A stretch of DNA of 64,000 bases from Flexilinea flocculi (GTDB lineage: Bacteria > Chloroflexota > Anaerolineae > Anaerolineales > Anaerolineaceae), in contig NZ_DF968181.1 of assembly GCF_001192795.1 (NCBI RefSeq), positions 1,169,101 through 1,233,100 on the forward strand, written 5' to 3'. The position numbers and the translations under genes were made by a program. This document shows, piece after piece, positions 40,271 through 48,657 of the stretch. Position 1 is the stretch's first letter, and each line of letters begins with the position of its first letter. The notes below the pieces were generated by a model, which saw nothing but the letters and a program-made list of their open reading frames with translations, did not search any database and had not been told where the DNA came from.

Positions 40271-42277
40271 ATGCGCTCATCAATTGATTTTGTCACAATT
40301 CCGGATGGCTTGATGCTGAACCAGAATTCTAAACCCCGGGGAAATATCTTTGTTATCGTGTTTCGTGTTCTGAAAAACTATGCAAAAGAAATACTCTGGG
40401 AAAAAAATGAACAACTTGGTTTTTCATTTATCAAGAAATTATGGAATGCCGGCTTCCTTGGCAGAATGGCATTACTTCTGCTCCTCATTGTTCTGATTTG
40501 TACCGTAATTCTATTAAATTTTCCTGAAATTCAACGTTCGAATTATTCCATATTCCTGGGAATTGTCGGAATGATTACCGCATTTTCCTATCTGACAGTT
40601 TTCGGAATACTACAGTCATCCATAATATTTTTCATAATTTCTGCTTACCTCTGCTGGTTTTTACTGCCAGTGGGAATCCGCCTTTCCGGAACATTGATTT
40701 CAGCATTACCAGTATTGTGGCTGTTAATTCTGGGATGGCTAAATACCATTCGAAATCAAAAAACTTGGCAGGAACAACTGGGTTTTTTATTGCTATGTCT
40801 GGGAGCTGGTCAGCTCCTTTTTCGTTCTTTTAGTCTGGACAACCTGATTCCAGATTATTACAGCCTCCTGGCTCGTATCGTTCTTGGCATTCTTTTCTGG
40901 CTGATTTTAACCATAAATTGGATTAAAAATATTTTCAAAAAATTTATTTACATATTCGAGAAATCCTATTTGATTTTTATTCTCAGTCTGGTGATTTATG
41001 GATCGTTTTTGCTTTTGTCGATTCTGAAAGATCAGAAATCAACGACAGAAAATTTACTTCTGACCATGCAGCAAGCCCTGGGATTCGCTGATTTTTTCTG
41101 GTTCTGGATTGGTTGGAGTGTTTTAGCAGGCGTTGTCAAATTCGCTGAATTTGGTGTCAGGCAAAGCGAATTTTTCTTTTCACTACGATGGTTAAAATTT
41201 CTATCTCCTTTTTTATGGGGGATCAGCCTTGTTTTTTGCTGGGTTTCCACCCATCAGATTCCACTTTCAATGCTGCATATTCTGAATGAAATTGGATTTT
41301 TAAAATGGACGTATTCCTGGTCAGATTCTTTCTATTTTTCAATCTACTATTTTACTTGGCTGAATGCAACGGTTTTTGGGATTTCACTGATCCTGGTGAT
41401 TATAAAAAAACTGACTCCTAAAAGCATTCGTATGCTGAATATTCTTTGGATCGGATCATTTTTTTGCATTTTCAGTTTTTATCAAAGTCTGTTTCAAATG
41501 AATACGCTGGATGTCACCGGCGATCAGTCGATGGATGCATGGTCGTCCTTTCTATTGGCTGGTGGAATCCTCTGGCAATTGGCTAAAGATAGTGAGATTC
41601 GCTGGTCTTCGAATTCGAAATCGATTGTATTCTTTTTCTCATCCATTCTTTTATTTATGATCAGTATGATCGCAGTGACACTTGGTGCCAACCTGCCTGA
41701 TTTCGTCAGTCAGCATACTTTTTATTCATTCATGGGTACGCTTTTCCTGGGGTTCCCGTTGGCAATTTATACGTTGCTTCAACAAATAACAGATGTCAAA
41801 CCAGTTGATGGAAAATATTTGTTATTCTATTTTTTGTCAGGATGTTTTTCAGCAATGATCTGTCTGATCATCAATCCATTCACTGGATGGCATTTGATGC
41901 TGGCACCCGTCTTTTGGGGACTGGCGATTTCGATTCTTCAAAAAAAAGCTTTTATTCCTGATCAGGGATTGCAGAGTGTTATATCTGGCGCCGCATTGTC
42001 CCTCGGTTTTTCAACATTTTGGCTTTCTCCTGAGTATATACCGATCCCTTTTTTGTCCGTTATGAATCGACTGCAGCTTCGCTATCTGACAATTCCATTG
42101 GATAGACCGCTTCTTTTACCGCAACAGTTTTATGTAATGTTGAGCGCAGTGGCAATTGGCGCCTTATTTTTCTGGTTGTGGACGCAAAGGCCAAAGACAA
42201 CAATTCGAACGATTAATGTAGCAGTCTCCAGTCTTTTGTTATGGACTTTTTTTTCTTTCTTTTTACCCGCTGCTTGA
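40271..42277 (+). CDS. Large polytopic membrane protein, unrecognised
   Basis: A 668-residue protein with roughly 17-18 hydrophobic helices and short loops. I recognise no family. The first 60 residues are hydrophilic, then helices run nearly without break to the end. FWFWIGWSVLAGVVKFAEF, FYFSIYYFTWLNATVFG and a final FFLWTQRPKTT loop are visible landmarks. It has no lipobox and no conserved charged motif typical of a transporter. ATG 40271 lacks a clear ribosome binding site; an in-frame ATG at 40313 is an alternative. It is monocistronic between repeat-rich gaps. Confidence 0.65.
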   Translation: MRSSIDFVTIPDGLMLNQNSKPRGNIFVIVFRVLKNYAKEILWEKNEQLGFSFIKKLWNAGFLGRMALLLLLIVLICTVILLNFPEIQRSNYSIFLGIVGMITAFSYLTVFGILQSSIIFFIISAYLCWFLLPVGIRLSGTLISALPVLWLLILGWLNTIRNQKTWQEQLGFLLLCLGAGQLLFRSFSLDNLIPDYYSLLARIVLGILFWLILTINWIKNIFKKFIYIFEKSYLIFILSLVIYGSFLLLSILKDQKSTTENLLLTMQQALGFADFFWFWIGWSVLAGVVKFAEFGVRQSEFFFSLRWLKFLSPFLWGISLVFCWVSTHQIPLSMLHILNEIGFLKWTYSWSDSFYFSIYYFTWLNATVFGISLILVIIKKLTPKSIRMLNILWIGSFFCIFSFYQSLFQMNTLDVTGDQSMDAWSSFLLAGGILWQLAKDSEIRWSSNSKSIVFFFSSILLFMISMIAVTLGANLPDFVSQHTFYSFMGTLFLGFPLAIYTLLQQITDVKPVDGKYLLFYFLSGCFSAMICLIINPFTGWHLMLAPVFWGLAISILQKKAFIPDQGLQSVISGAALSLGFSTFWLSPEYIPIPFLSVMNRLQLRYLTIPLDRPLLLPQQFYVMLSAVAIGALFFWLWTQRPKTTIRTINVAVSSLLLWTFFSFFLPAA

Positions 42278-42301
42278 AAAATCTTCATAAATCCAGATGT
42301 A

Positions 42302-42419
42302 TCAATAATGATCCGAAATAAAAAAATGTTGTTGTGTTGGTCTGCAAAAAGTGAAAAACCAACACAACAACAAATACTCCCTCTTTTCTCAAAAGGCTAT
42401 TTCAATTTTCGAATTACTG
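42302..42419. repeat. Family A palindromic element
   Basis: A perfect 15-bp stem (42327-42341 with 42358-42372, GTTGTGTTGGT type) and a 16-nt loop, so the inner part of the stem is lost. Right end ATTTTCGAATTACTG to 42419; left end worn. Confidence 0.8.
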
Positions 42420-42451
42420 ACCGATCAGCCAGCGTCTTGTATTTAAAAATT

Positions 42452-42952
42452 TTACGAAACCTTAATTTCCTTTTTCTCCACAGCAGATTCGATCCACTCT
42501 CCCATATTCTTTTTCCCATTGTCATCGACGTAATCATAAATACTGTCACAAATCTCATCAAAATAAATTGGTTCATTTTGGTCAGTATGACCGATGATTG
42601 TATGGATTTCACCTTTACGAGAGGTTAGTGAAGTTCGCATATTCCTGACATTGTGGATGTAAACACCAATGATCGCGTTACCCCGTTTATAGCTCTCCAT
42701 GATTTCATGTTTCACATAAGGTCTGTTGAGTGTCTCCGTACCGATGAGAACAACTGTCGCAGAAGTGTCAACGAGATGATCATCAATCCATTGATAAACG
42801 GTTTTGTCTCCTGATTGCTTGATTCTTTCGAATTCGGCAGTATCAATGATGTTTGCTTCTTCAATATCATGAAATGCCCAGCTATTGCGTACTACATAAA
42901 ATCGCTCAATATCCTGAACAAAATAATAACTGAAATAAACGCGTCTTAACAT
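42452..42952 (-). CDS. TIR-like (ThsB/DUF1863-type) protein
   Basis: A 166-residue protein of the MTH538/DUF1863 TIR-like group. It opens VYFSYYFVQDIERFYVVRNSW and continues IDTAEFERIKQSGDKTVYQWIDDHL, DTSATVVLIGTETLNRPYVKHEIMESYKRGNAIIGVYIH. Glu83 in KHEIMES sits where TIR enzymes have the catalytic glutamate. In Thoeris defence, ThsB proteins of this group make a cyclic-ADP-ribose-type signal that activates ThsA. No ThsA-like gene (SLOG/SIR2) or other effector is in the window, so it is either an orphan, an accessory copy with a partner elsewhere, or a differently used TIR. It lies between two family A repeats. Confidence 0.8.
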   Translation of the reverse strand: MLRRVYFSYYFVQDIERFYVVRNSWAFHDIEEANIIDTAEFERIKQSGDKTVYQWIDDHLVDTSATVVLIGTETLNRPYVKHEIMESYKRGNAIIGVYIHNVRNMRTSLTSRKGEIHTIIGHTDQNEPIYFDEICDSIYDYVDDNGKKNMGEWIESAVEKKEIKVS

Positions 42953-43011
42953 AATGATTCTCCTTGATATGTTTTATTATATAACTTTTTCCGCTTCAAA
43001 TCTCTGATGCT

Positions 43012-43116
43012 CCATCTATTCGGAATATGATGAGGATTTTTTATTGTGAAGTTTTTACCGAAAGTGTAAACAACATCACAATAATGAGTAATTCTGTTCA
43101 TATCTCGAATTCCTGC
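43012..43116. repeat. Family A element abutting the livF stop
   Basis: Left end near CTATTCGGAATAT to 43027. The hairpin has 9-bp outer arms 43041-43049 and 43076-43084 and a poor inner stem. The right terminal repeat ATATCTCGAATTCCTG ends at 43116, 2 bp from the livF stop codon. Confidence 0.75.
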
Positions 43117-43118
43117 GG

Positions 43119-43841
43119 TTATCCTCCCAGATATGCAGCCTGGACTTTGGGATTATTTCTCAATTCTTCGGCTTCTCCGGACAATGAAATGACACCGGTC
43201 TCAAGCACATACGCTCGATGAGCAATTTTCAGTGCTTGACGGGCATTCTGTTCCACAAGGAGGATGGTTGTTCCATCCTGTTGATTGATTTCCTGAATGG
43301 TTCGAATGATATCGCGCACTAAAACTGGCGCCAACCCCATTGACGGTTCATCAAGAAGCATCAGACTACCATTGGTCATCAGGGCACGTCCGACAGCCAG
43401 CATTTGTTGTTCACCTCCTGAAAGTGTGCCGGCAGGTTGATTCTTCCTTTCTTTTAATCTTGGGAAAAGATCAAAGACTCTTCGAAATGCTTCATCCAGA
43501 TTCTCTCGGTCCTTACGTGTCCATGTCGCCAGTTTCAGATTTTCGAAGACCGTTAAGTTGGCAAAAATGCCTCTTCCTTCCGGAACATGAGAGATTCCCA
43601 TTTCGACAATCTTATGAGCTGCAATTGAATTCAGCGGAACTCCATGAAACGAAATAGACCCTGATTGAAATGCAACAAGGCCGGAAATAGCCCGCAGTAA
43701 TGTCGACTTTCCTGCGCCATTGGCTCCGATCAAGGTAACGATTTCTCCCTTTTGTACCGTCAGGGATATACCCTGCAGTGCGCGGATTCCGTTATAGGAA
43801 ACGATCAAATTATCGACAGTAAGCATCGGAGTATCGTTCAT
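43119..43841 (-). CDS. livF: Branched-chain amino-acid ABC transporter ATPase LivF
   Basis: A 240-residue ABC ATPase. Walker A is GANGAGKST, the signature LSGGEQQML and Walker B LMLLDEPSMGLAP, with the switch His replaced by Q in LLVEQN, which is normal for LivF. It energises uptake of leucine, isoleucine, valine or related amphipathic compounds together with LivG. GAGGAGG precedes the ATG, which overlaps livG by 4 bp. Last gene of the livKHMGF operon. Confidence 0.93.
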   Translation of the reverse strand: MNDTPMLTVDNLIVSYNGIRALQGISLTVQKGEIVTLIGANGAGKSTLLRAISGLVAFQSGSISFHGVPLNSIAAHKIVEMGISHVPEGRGIFANLTVFENLKLATWTRKDRENLDEAFRRVFDLFPRLKERKNQPAGTLSGGEQQMLAVGRALMTNGSLMLLDEPSMGLAPVLVRDIIRTIQEINQQDGTTILLVEQNARQALKIAHRAYVLETGVISLSGEAEELRNNPKVQAAYLGG

Positions 43842-44608
43842 TTGGATTCCTCCTCGCCAAGGTAAGCTTCAATAACACGCGGATTTTTTTGAATTTCAAT
43901 GGGTGTACCTTCTGCGATGGTCTGACCAAAATCGACTACTTTGATCCGTTCAGCAATGCCCATAACGACGCGCATCTGATGTTCAATAAGAAGAATCGTC
44001 AATTGGAATTGTTTGCGAATCATTTGGATCAATTCAATCAAATGTTCAACTTCAGCCGGGTTCATACCGGCAGCTGGTTCATCTAAAAGAAGGAGCTTGG
44101 GTTGAGTCGCCAAAGCGCGAGCGATTTCCAAACGCCGCTGTTGGCCATATGGCAGATTTTTCGATATTGTATACGCCTGATCCTCAAGGTCAAATATTTG
44201 CAATAATTCCATCGATCGCAATCGAATTTTCTCTTCCTCTTTGTGAAATCCTGGTAAATGGAAGATTGCTTCCAACGGTGAATAACAGACACTTGCATAT
44301 TGCGCAATACGAATATTATCCAATACGGAAAGTTCTTTAAACAGCCGAATATTTTGAAATGTTCTTGCGATACCGGAAGTAATGATTTGATTCGTGGGCA
44401 AGCCAACCAGTTCTTTCCCTTCAAAATTGATCTGTCCGGATGTTGGACGGTAGACGCCGGTGATTAAATTAAAAATTGTAGTCTTTCCGGCGCCATTCGG
44501 CCCGATGATTGCGACCAATTCGCCTTTTTTAAGCGAGAGGTTAAAGTCTGTGACAGCCCTGAGACCACTGAACCAGTGTGTGAGATTCGAAATGGTCATG
44601 AGATTCAT
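43838..44608 (-). CDS. livG: Branched-chain amino-acid ABC transporter ATPase LivG
   Basis: A 256-residue ABC ATPase. Walker A is GPNGAGKTT, followed by NLITGVYRPTSG and IARTFQNIRLF, the LivG-type Q-loop. The signature is LPYGQQRRLEIARAL and Walker B LLLLDEPAAGMNP, with switch His in LLIEHQM. GAGGAGGTGA precedes the ATG, which overlaps livM by 4 bp. It pairs with LivF. Confidence 0.93.
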   Translation of the reverse strand: MNLMTISNLTHWFSGLRAVTDFNLSLKKGELVAIIGPNGAGKTTIFNLITGVYRPTSGQINFEGKELVGLPTNQIITSGIARTFQNIRLFKELSVLDNIRIAQYASVCYSPLEAIFHLPGFHKEEEKIRLRSMELLQIFDLEDQAYTISKNLPYGQQRRLEIARALATQPKLLLLDEPAAGMNPAEVEHLIELIQMIRKQFQLTILLIEHQMRVVMGIAERIKVVDFGQTIAEGTPIEIQKNPRVIEAYLGEEESK

Positions 44609-45675
44609 GATTTCACCTCCTCTGATTTCTTGCGATTCCTGTTCTTTTTTGAGAATGGATTCAGACTGATTTTTTGGAATCGTTCAGCTTCCGGGATCAG
44701 AAATGGAAATTCGCGCATTCCCATAATTCCTTTCGGCCGATAAATCATGAGGAAAATCAGCATTAATGGCGCAAACACCTGCCGCCATTCCTGACTGATT
44801 CCGGCAAATTGCAGAATCGAGCGTAAGGCTTCCAGCACGATGGTATAAACGACTGCCCCCATGACTGATCCTCCAATACTGCCAATTCCACCTAAATAAA
44901 CCATAACGAGCATATCCGTCGATTTGGCTATTGTGAATCCTTTCGGATAAATGTATTGCAATTCATGGGCATATAAAGCACCGGCAATACCGGCCAAAAA
45001 TGCTGAAAAGACAAAGGTCAGGACTTTTACCTGGCGTGTATTGACGCTGAGGAGTCCGGCTGCAGTTTCATCTTCCCGAAGAGAAAGCACACCGCGTCCG
45101 AGGTTAGAAAAAATGAAATTACGAGCAAGAAAAATTGTGATACATACCCAGACGAATGTCCAGGGGAGATTGGTCATTTTATCCATACCCATAAAACCGC
45201 GTGGTCCGCCGATTCCATCGATATTCTCAATTGCGCTTTTTATGATCATATTAAAGGCTAATGTCACAATCGCGAGATAGTCTCCGCGCGTTCGGAAAGA
45301 AGGAAATGCGACGATCAAAGCAAAGACACCGGCGATGACACCGCCAATGACAACAGTAAAGGGGAAAAGATAGGGATTCAGACTGTCAGGGATGACCCAT
45401 ACACTCAGAAGTGAAGCTGTGTAAGCTCCCAGTGCCATAAAGCCGGCATGCCCTACGGAAAACTCGCCCATGTAACCGTTTACCAGATTCAAACTGATTG
45501 TCAGAATTATGTTAATACCGATATAAATCAAAACCATGTCTATGTACGGATTGATAATTCCGGTTTTCGGCAGGATATAAGTCAAAGCGAAAATAATACA
45601 TAGAAGAAATTTCATGCACCAACGCGTCCAAAATTTGACGGCAAGCGGCACTTTAACCGATACGGGGACGTCCAT
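44605..45675 (-). CDS. livM: Branched-chain amino-acid ABC permease LivM
   Basis: About 356 residues with 8-10 helices. GYMGEFSVGHAGFMALGAYTASLL and FRTRGDYLAIVTLAFNMIIKSAIENIDGIGGPRGFMGM are standard LivM features, as are VLVMVYLGGIGSIGGSVMGAV and the C-terminal IYRPKGIMGM. ATG 45675 has AAGGAG at good spacing; an ATG at 45693, overlapping livH by 4 bp, is an alternative start. It forms the pore with LivH. Confidence 0.9.
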   Translation of the reverse strand: MDVPVSVKVPLAVKFWTRWCMKFLLCIIFALTYILPKTGIINPYIDMVLIYIGINIILTISLNLVNGYMGEFSVGHAGFMALGAYTASLLSVWVIPDSLNPYLFPFTVVIGGVIAGVFALIVAFPSFRTRGDYLAIVTLAFNMIIKSAIENIDGIGGPRGFMGMDKMTNLPWTFVWVCITIFLARNFIFSNLGRGVLSLREDETAAGLLSVNTRQVKVLTFVFSAFLAGIAGALYAHELQYIYPKGFTIAKSTDMLVMVYLGGIGSIGGSVMGAVVYTIVLEALRSILQFAGISQEWRQVFAPLMLIFLMIYRPKGIMGMREFPFLIPEAERFQKISLNPFSKKNRNRKKSEEVKS

Positions 45676-45689
45676 AGTATTTGTCTCCT

Positions 45690-46601
45690 TCATACTTTCT
45701 GTACAGCCGGTTTTCCAAGGATGCCGGTTGGTTTGAAAATTAGCAGAACCAGCAGGAGTGAAAAGGCGACAAAATCTCGATAGGTGGAGGTTGGTAAGAA
45801 AACCGGTGTGAAGATTTCAATAAATCCGAGAATATATCCGCCCAACATCGCACCGCGAATGTTACCGATTCCTCCTACAACTGCTGAGATAAAAGCCCAC
45901 CAGCCGATTCGGATCCCCATATACGGGTCAATGCTGTAAGCCATACCATATAATGTGCCGCCAATGGCGGCAACCGATGCGCCGAGGATAAAGGTTATGG
46001 AGATAATTGTATCGACGGAAATACCCATCAGCGGTACAGTAAATTTGTCCCATGAAATTGCCCGCATTGCCATTCCGATCATCGTCTTTCGGACAACCAG
46101 ATCCAGCAGAACCATAGCGATTCCGGAAATCAGAATGATCATGATCTGAAGGGTGGAAAATGTCACTCCGGCGATTGAATAATTTCTGGATTCAAACAAT
46201 GCCGGAATAATGCGGGAATCAGGTCCGATCGGTTTAAATGCGACCATAAAATTTTCAAGCAGAAGACCAACTCCCAGAGCAGTAATGACACATGAAATTC
46301 GCGGGGCAGTCCGAAGTGGCTTATATGCCAGTCGTTCAATAAGGACTGCAACCAGCGATGTTCCTGCCATTGCAGCGAGCAGTGTAGCAACGAAGGTGAA
46401 TAATGGCGGCAGATGATGGGTCAATCCAAGAAGTAATGTTGAGACGAAAAACGCGATATACGTACTGACCATGAAGATATCCCCATGGGCAAAATTGATC
46501 AGTGTCAGGATACCATATACCATGGTGTAACCCAAGGCAATAAGTGCATAAACACTTCCTACCTGCAGCGCATTAAGAATTTGCTGAACATAATACTGCA
46601 T
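45690..46601 (-). CDS. livH: Branched-chain amino-acid ABC permease LivH
   Basis: About 303 residues with eight or so helices. ALQVGSVYALIALGYTMVYGILTLINFAHGDIFM is the LivH N-terminal signature, GIRIGWWAFISAVVGGIGNIRGAMLGGYILG the EAA-like loop. ATG 46601 has TTGGAGTCATT upstream; a longer frame from 46637 lacks support. It forms the membrane pore with LivM. Confidence 0.92.
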   Translation of the reverse strand: MQYYVQQILNALQVGSVYALIALGYTMVYGILTLINFAHGDIFMVSTYIAFFVSTLLLGLTHHLPPLFTFVATLLAAMAGTSLVAVLIERLAYKPLRTAPRISCVITALGVGLLLENFMVAFKPIGPDSRIIPALFESRNYSIAGVTFSTLQIMIILISGIAMVLLDLVVRKTMIGMAMRAISWDKFTVPLMGISVDTIISITFILGASVAAIGGTLYGMAYSIDPYMGIRIGWWAFISAVVGGIGNIRGAMLGGYILGFIEIFTPVFLPTSTYRDFVAFSLLLVLLIFKPTGILGKPAVQKV

Positions 46602-46644
46602 AATGACTCCAAATGGTTGAAAAAATATTTGATCCAATCTGCAA

Positions 46645-46743
46645 CAGCGATTCGAAATATGAGAAGGTTTTTTTTTGTTGCATTGTTTTTGCGTGAAACG
46701 TCAAAATTACTTTTTTTTTACATTTTCAAATTTCGAATTACTG
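46645..46743. repeat. Family A element with an internal deletion
   Basis: Both terminal repeats are intact (CAGCGATTCGAAATAT at 46645-46660, AAATTTCGAATTACTG at 46728-46743), but the unit is only 99 bp and the right hairpin arm has been lost to a T-rich tract. Confidence 0.75.
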
Positions 46744-46751
46744 AATCTGCG

Positions 46752-46799
46752 CAGGAAAGTGTCCGGTTTTTTCTGAATGGACACCGCGACACTTTCCTG
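46752..46799 (-). promoter_or_regulatory. Hairpin between livK and livH
   Basis: CAGGAAAGTGTC (46752-46763) pairs perfectly with GACACTTTCCTG (46788-46799) around a 24-nt loop. No T-run follows on the operon strand. It may stabilise the abundant livK message or dampen read-through to livHMGF, a common arrangement after binding-protein genes. Confidence 0.55.
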
Positions 46800-46848
46800 T
46801 AAAGTTTCACGTGTATTTTTGTGTCTTACACATGGCAGCGGACGAAGA

Positions 46849-48012
46849 TTACGGATTTGCAGTCTGGAAGTATTTGAATGTGCCGTCGGTGACCTGGATG
46901 ACTACGGCGCTCTTTACAGGATCACCGGTTCCTTTGAAAGCCATATTACCGGTTACACCTTCATAGCTGGTGATAGCAGCCATGGCATTTCGGACAGCCT
47001 CCCTGTCAACCTTTCCTGCTGCCTGCAGTGATTGAAAGAGAAGTCCAAAAGAATCATAAGTCAGTGCAGCGACATCGTCCGGTGTGGCCTGGTATGCTGC
47101 TTTGTACGCAGCGATGAATCCTTGTGCTTTTTCTGTGGCAATATCTGCCGCATAATGGGTTGTGAAATAGGATCCATCGCAATCAGAACCGCAAAGGGTC
47201 AACAATTCAGCGGAACCCCAGGAATCACTGCCGATAAAACTGCCTTCATATCCCAGTTTTTTTGCTTGTTGAACCTGAAGGGGTACTTCTGAATAGTAGT
47301 TTGGAAGGAACAGACTGTCGGCTCCTGCCTGGACAATTTTGGTAATCTGCGCTGAGAAATCTTTATCCCCGGATGTATAACTTTCAAAGGCTGCGAGTGT
47401 AATGCCAGCTGCTTCGAGTGTGGCTTTGTATACCTCAGCAATGCCTTTATTGTATTCCGATGCCACATCATACAATACTGCCGGTTTGATGGTTTTTAGT
47501 TGATCTAATGCAAATTTTGCTGCAACCTGCCCTTGAAAATCATCGATAAAAGCTGCTCGGAAGACATATTTTTTTGGAGATCCAGATTTTTCATCGATGG
47601 TGGCTTTTGCATTGGTAGACCACGGGCTGATCATGAGCATTTTGCTGGATTCCGCGATGACAGATGCCGGGATTGCATTTCGACTGGCGTTCGGTCCTAT
47701 CATTGCAATAACACCAGCAGTTGCCAATTTCTGTGCGGCTGCTGCGGCTGATTCCGCTTTGTCTTCATTGTCTTCGATGAGAAGTTCAACCGGATATTTC
47801 TTGCCTTTAATGTCAAGCCCACCGGCATCGTTGATTTCTTTTACTGCCAATTCAGCAGCATTTTTACAAGATGCTCCTACCACTGGCACACTGCCGGTCA
47901 ATTCTGCATTCAGACCGATAACAATTTTATTGGATTTACTTCCGGATTGACATCCGGTAAGGATGAGAACCAGGCATAAAAATACTAAAACAAAAGATTT
48001 GATACGTTTCAT
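46849..48012 (-). CDS. livK: Branched-chain amino-acid ABC binding lipoprotein LivK/LivJ
   Basis: About 387 residues. A lipoprotein signal (FVLVFLCLVLILTGC, Cys24 after LTG) anchors it outside the membrane. The mature part is a type I periplasmic-binding fold: IVIGLNAELTGSVPVVGASCKNAAELAVKEIN, LIEDNEDKAESAAAAAQKL, MIGPNASRNAIPASVIAE and DFSAQITKIVQAGADSLFLPNY. Start at ATG 48012 is fixed by the signal peptide and AGAGGG upstream; the longer frame to 48087 is not needed. It delivers substrate to LivHMGF. The true ligand could be leucine, another amino acid, or an amide. Confidence 0.9.
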   Translation of the reverse strand: MKRIKSFVLVFLCLVLILTGCQSGSKSNKIVIGLNAELTGSVPVVGASCKNAAELAVKEINDAGGLDIKGKKYPVELLIEDNEDKAESAAAAAQKLATAGVIAMIGPNASRNAIPASVIAESSKMLMISPWSTNAKATIDEKSGSPKKYVFRAAFIDDFQGQVAAKFALDQLKTIKPAVLYDVASEYNKGIAEVYKATLEAAGITLAAFESYTSGDKDFSAQITKIVQAGADSLFLPNYYSEVPLQVQQAKKLGYEGSFIGSDSWGSAELLTLCGSDCDGSYFTTHYAADIATEKAQGFIAAYKAAYQATPDDVAALTYDSFGLLFQSLQAAGKVDREAVRNAMAAITSYEGVTGNMAFKGTGDPVKSAVVIQVTDGTFKYFQTANP

Positions 48013-48507
48013 AAAACCCTCTTCTAAAAAAACTGAATTCCAAATGATTGGATGAAAACCATTGCAATTTACTTCTAATTGCATCAATTCTTTTTATGAC
48101 AGTCTCTCCTTTCTGGAAGAAATCATCCGAAATAATAGAATAAAATGGCAGGGATACTGTTTCTTTATACGTATCCTGCTCTTGTCAACGAGTTGAATTG
48201 AAAAAAAAAACCGATTAAGTCTTATTGCGGGGGTGTCCCCGTCTTATGCAGCAATTTGTCTACATGATTAAAAATAATAACGAAAAATTTTAACACAATT
48301 TTTTAAACGCAATACTGGTTTTGATAAATTATTACATTTATTTCATTATTGATTTGGCGAATCATGGAATTGTCCCTAAAAAAGGGACAAAAAACAAATC
48401 GAATTCGATTGCAAAACTACAACGAAAAGGCTCGGTATATTATTTGGATATTTGCATAATTAATTGAAAATCAAAAAACATATCTGTAATATTCCTTAAA
48501 ACTGGTA
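48013..48507. other. Divergent control region between livK and glnA
   Basis: AT-rich, with several small dyads: GCAGGGATAC/GTATCCTGC (48148-48179), CGGGG/CCCCG (48228-48241), and TTGTCCCT/AGGGACAA (around 48371-48391). None carries a T-run typical of a terminator. Some may bind regulators of nitrogen metabolism, but I do not recognise a GlnR or TnrA site. Confidence 0.4.
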
Positions 48508-48536
48508 TTGACAACCAAAAAGCACATCCATATAAT
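48508..48536 (+). promoter_or_regulatory. Consensus promoter of glnA
   Basis: TTGACA (48508-48513), exactly 17 bp, TATAAT (48531-48536). It gives a leader of about 115 nt, which contains a small hairpin CACATCA/TGATGTG (48610-48632) 13 bp before the ribosome binding site. Confidence 0.8.
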
Positions 48537-48657
48537 TCGGAAATTATTTTTAAGAATCAGCCCGTTAAAAAATCTGGATTAACAATATCGTAAACTGGAT
48601 GGCGAATAACACATCAGAATATATTTGATGTGAAAATTTATTTTTTGGAGATAAATT

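Noticed and set aside
42452-42952. A complete Thoeris defence system
   Set aside because: Only the TIR (ThsB-like) gene is seen. Neighbouring genes are livF and an unrecognised membrane protein, and no ThsA-like SIR2/SLOG protein is encoded in the window.
48013-48657. Glutamine riboswitch upstream of glnA
   Set aside because: I could not find a recognisable glnA-RNA motif. The visible dyads are small and do not form its conserved junction.
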